This document shows, piece by piece, positions 4,496-5,207 of a stretch of 5,207 bases of DNA. Source of the DNA: an uncultured Collinsella sp. (lineage in GTDB: Bacteria; Actinomycetota; Coriobacteriia; Coriobacteriales; Coriobacteriaceae). Under the pieces are notes generated by a model, which was given only the letters and a program-made list of their open reading frames with translations, did no database searches and had not been told where the DNA came from. The stretch's first letter is position 1. Each line of letters starts with the position of its first letter. Made by a program: the position numbers and the translations under genes. Where the stretch lies: positions 1 through 5,207 of the forward strand of contig CAUDCB010000141.1 of assembly GCA_958447915.1 (NCBI GenBank), read 5' to 3'.

Positions 4496-5207
4496 CTACT
4501 GCACCGCCTCGTGCTCGCGGCCCTCGAGTGCCAGCTGCACGTACTCGGCGGTCTTGATCTTGGCGATGGTGCCCTCCACGTCGAGGCGCTCCGTGTTGTG
4601 GGAGGTGTAGGACTCGTCGGCCTGGGTCTCCACCTCGCCGTCGACGACGAACTTGTCGTAGTTGAGGTCGCGCGAGTCGCAGGCCACGCGGTAGTAGCCG
4701 CCCATGTCCTCGGCGCGCAGGCGCTCCTCGCGGGTCATCAGGGTCTCGAACAGCTTCTCGCCGTGGCGGGTGCCGATGATGTTCGTGCCGGTGTCGCCGA
4801 ACAGCTGCTGCACGGCCTTGGCCAGGTCGCCGATGGTGGAGGCGTCGGACTTCTGGATGAACAAATCGCCCGGGTTTGCATGCTCAAACGCGAACATGAC
4901 CAGGTCAACGGCCTCGTCCAGGTTCATCAGGAAACGGGTCATATTGGGGTCGGTAATCGTGATGGGGTTGCCGGCGCGGATCTGGTCAATGAACAGCGGA
5001 ATGACGCTGCCGCGGCTGCACATGACGTTGCCGTAGCGGGTGCAGCAGATCGTCGTGCCGCCGCGCTCGGCGGCCACGCGGGCGTTGGCATAGATGACGT
5101 GCTCCATCATCGCCTTGGAGATGCCCATGGAGTTGATGGGATAGGAGGCATTGTAGGTGGACAGGCAGACGACGCGCTCCACGCCCGCGTCAAAGGCGGC
5201 GTGCAGG
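4496..5207 (-). CDS. capE: UDP-GlcNAc 4,6-dehydratase/5-epimerase, C-terminal two thirds (CapE/FnlA/WbjB type); 5' end outside window
   Basis: This is the first enzyme of the UDP-L-FucNAc route. The family dehydrates UDP-GlcNAc and inverts C5 to give a 4-keto-6-deoxy-L-sugar for CapF. Only 236 C-terminal residues are visible, with the frame open to the window edge; the GTG at 5182 is internal, not the start. Family features, numbered from the first visible residue, are YPINSMGISK (22-31, with M27 replacing the usual SDR tyrosine and K31 the SDR lysine), TRYGNVMCSRGSVIPLF (56-72), MTRFLM (89-94), DLFIQKSDASTIGDLA (114-129), GTRHGEKLFETL (145-156) and SHNTERLDVEGT (202-213). The oddity is at residues 18-19: the protein reads STYNA where CapE/FlaA1 proteins normally read STDKA, so the acidic and lysine residues implicated in catalysis are absent. 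The rest of the fold looks healthy, with no stop or frameshift. It ends one base before capF. The missing N-terminus should hold the GxxGxxG cofactor loop. Confidence 0.92.
   Translation of the reverse strand, partial: LHAAFDAGVERVVCLSTYNASYPINSMGISKAMMEHVIYANARVAAERGGTTICCTRYGNVMCSRGSVIPLFIDQIRAGNPITITDPNMTRFLMNLDEAVDLVMFAFEHANPGDLFIQKSDASTIGDLAKAVQQLFGDTGTNIIGTRHGEKLFETLMTREERLRAEDMGGYYRVACDSRDLNYDKFVVDGEVETQADESYTSHNTERLDVEGTIAKIKTAEYVQLALEGREHEAVQ

Noticed and set aside
3265..4557. Long open frame of 430 codons on the plus strand
   Set aside because: It is exactly antisense to capF, which has full family motifs. The product is a low-complexity string rich in V, A, G, L and E, as expected from the opposite strand of GC-rich codons.
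1..5207. CRISPR array, tRNA, rRNA, insertion sequence or attachment site
   Set aside because: I saw no regularly spaced repeats, tRNA-like or rRNA-like stretches, transposase motifs or flanking duplications; nearly every base is inside a polysaccharide gene.

Overview
The window is a tightly packed stretch of a surface-polysaccharide (capsule or O-antigen type) biosynthesis operon. Every supported gene lies on the minus strand, so transcription runs from high to low coordinates. The genes, in order of transcription, are the 3' part of a CapE/FnlA-type UDP-GlcNAc 4,6-dehydratase/5-epimerase (runs in from position 5207), a CapF/FnlB-type reductase with a C-terminal cupin, a CapG/FnlC-type UDP-sugar 2-epimerase, a GT4-type glycosyltransferase, and a multi-pass Wzy-like repeat-unit polymerase that runs off position 1. 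Gaps are at most 4 bp and two junctions overlap (TAGTG and ATGA). There is therefore no room for an internal promoter or terminator between genes, and no stretch over 300 bp lacks a gene.

How the genes work together: CapE-CapF-CapG is the known three-enzyme route from UDP-GlcNAc to UDP-N-acetyl-L-fucosamine (UDP-L-FucNAc). The order E-F-G followed by a glycosyltransferase matches fnlA-fnlB-fnlC-wbuB in E. coli O26 and wbjB-C-D-E in P. aeruginosa O11, and E-F-G also occurs in the S. aureus cap5 cluster. The glycosyltransferase would add one sugar to the lipid-linked repeat unit in the cytoplasm. The membrane protein would polymerise the repeat units outside the membrane. Which sugar the transferase uses cannot be read from the sequence.

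Organism: a GC-rich bacterium that uses GTG starts and strong GGAGG ribosome sites. The feel of the proteins suggests an actinobacterium, possibly of the Coriobacteriia, but this is an impression and not a demonstrated assignment. The sugar-nucleotide genes (about 2090-5207) are much richer in GC than the glycosyltransferase and polymerase genes (1-2090). The change falls at the capG/glycosyltransferase junction, as expected if a serotype-specific cassette is joined to a conserved module.

Points worth a second look are: (i) the CapE copy reads STYNA where this family normally reads STDKA, losing both residues thought to be catalytic; (ii) a 40-bp near-perfect palindrome inside the glycosyltransferase gene that forms an unbroken 18-bp hairpin only in the sense RNA, because its two mismatches become G-U pairs, with a competing hairpin beside it; (iii) two A7 tracts in the polymerase gene; and (iv) the sharp composition change at a one-base stop/start overlap.
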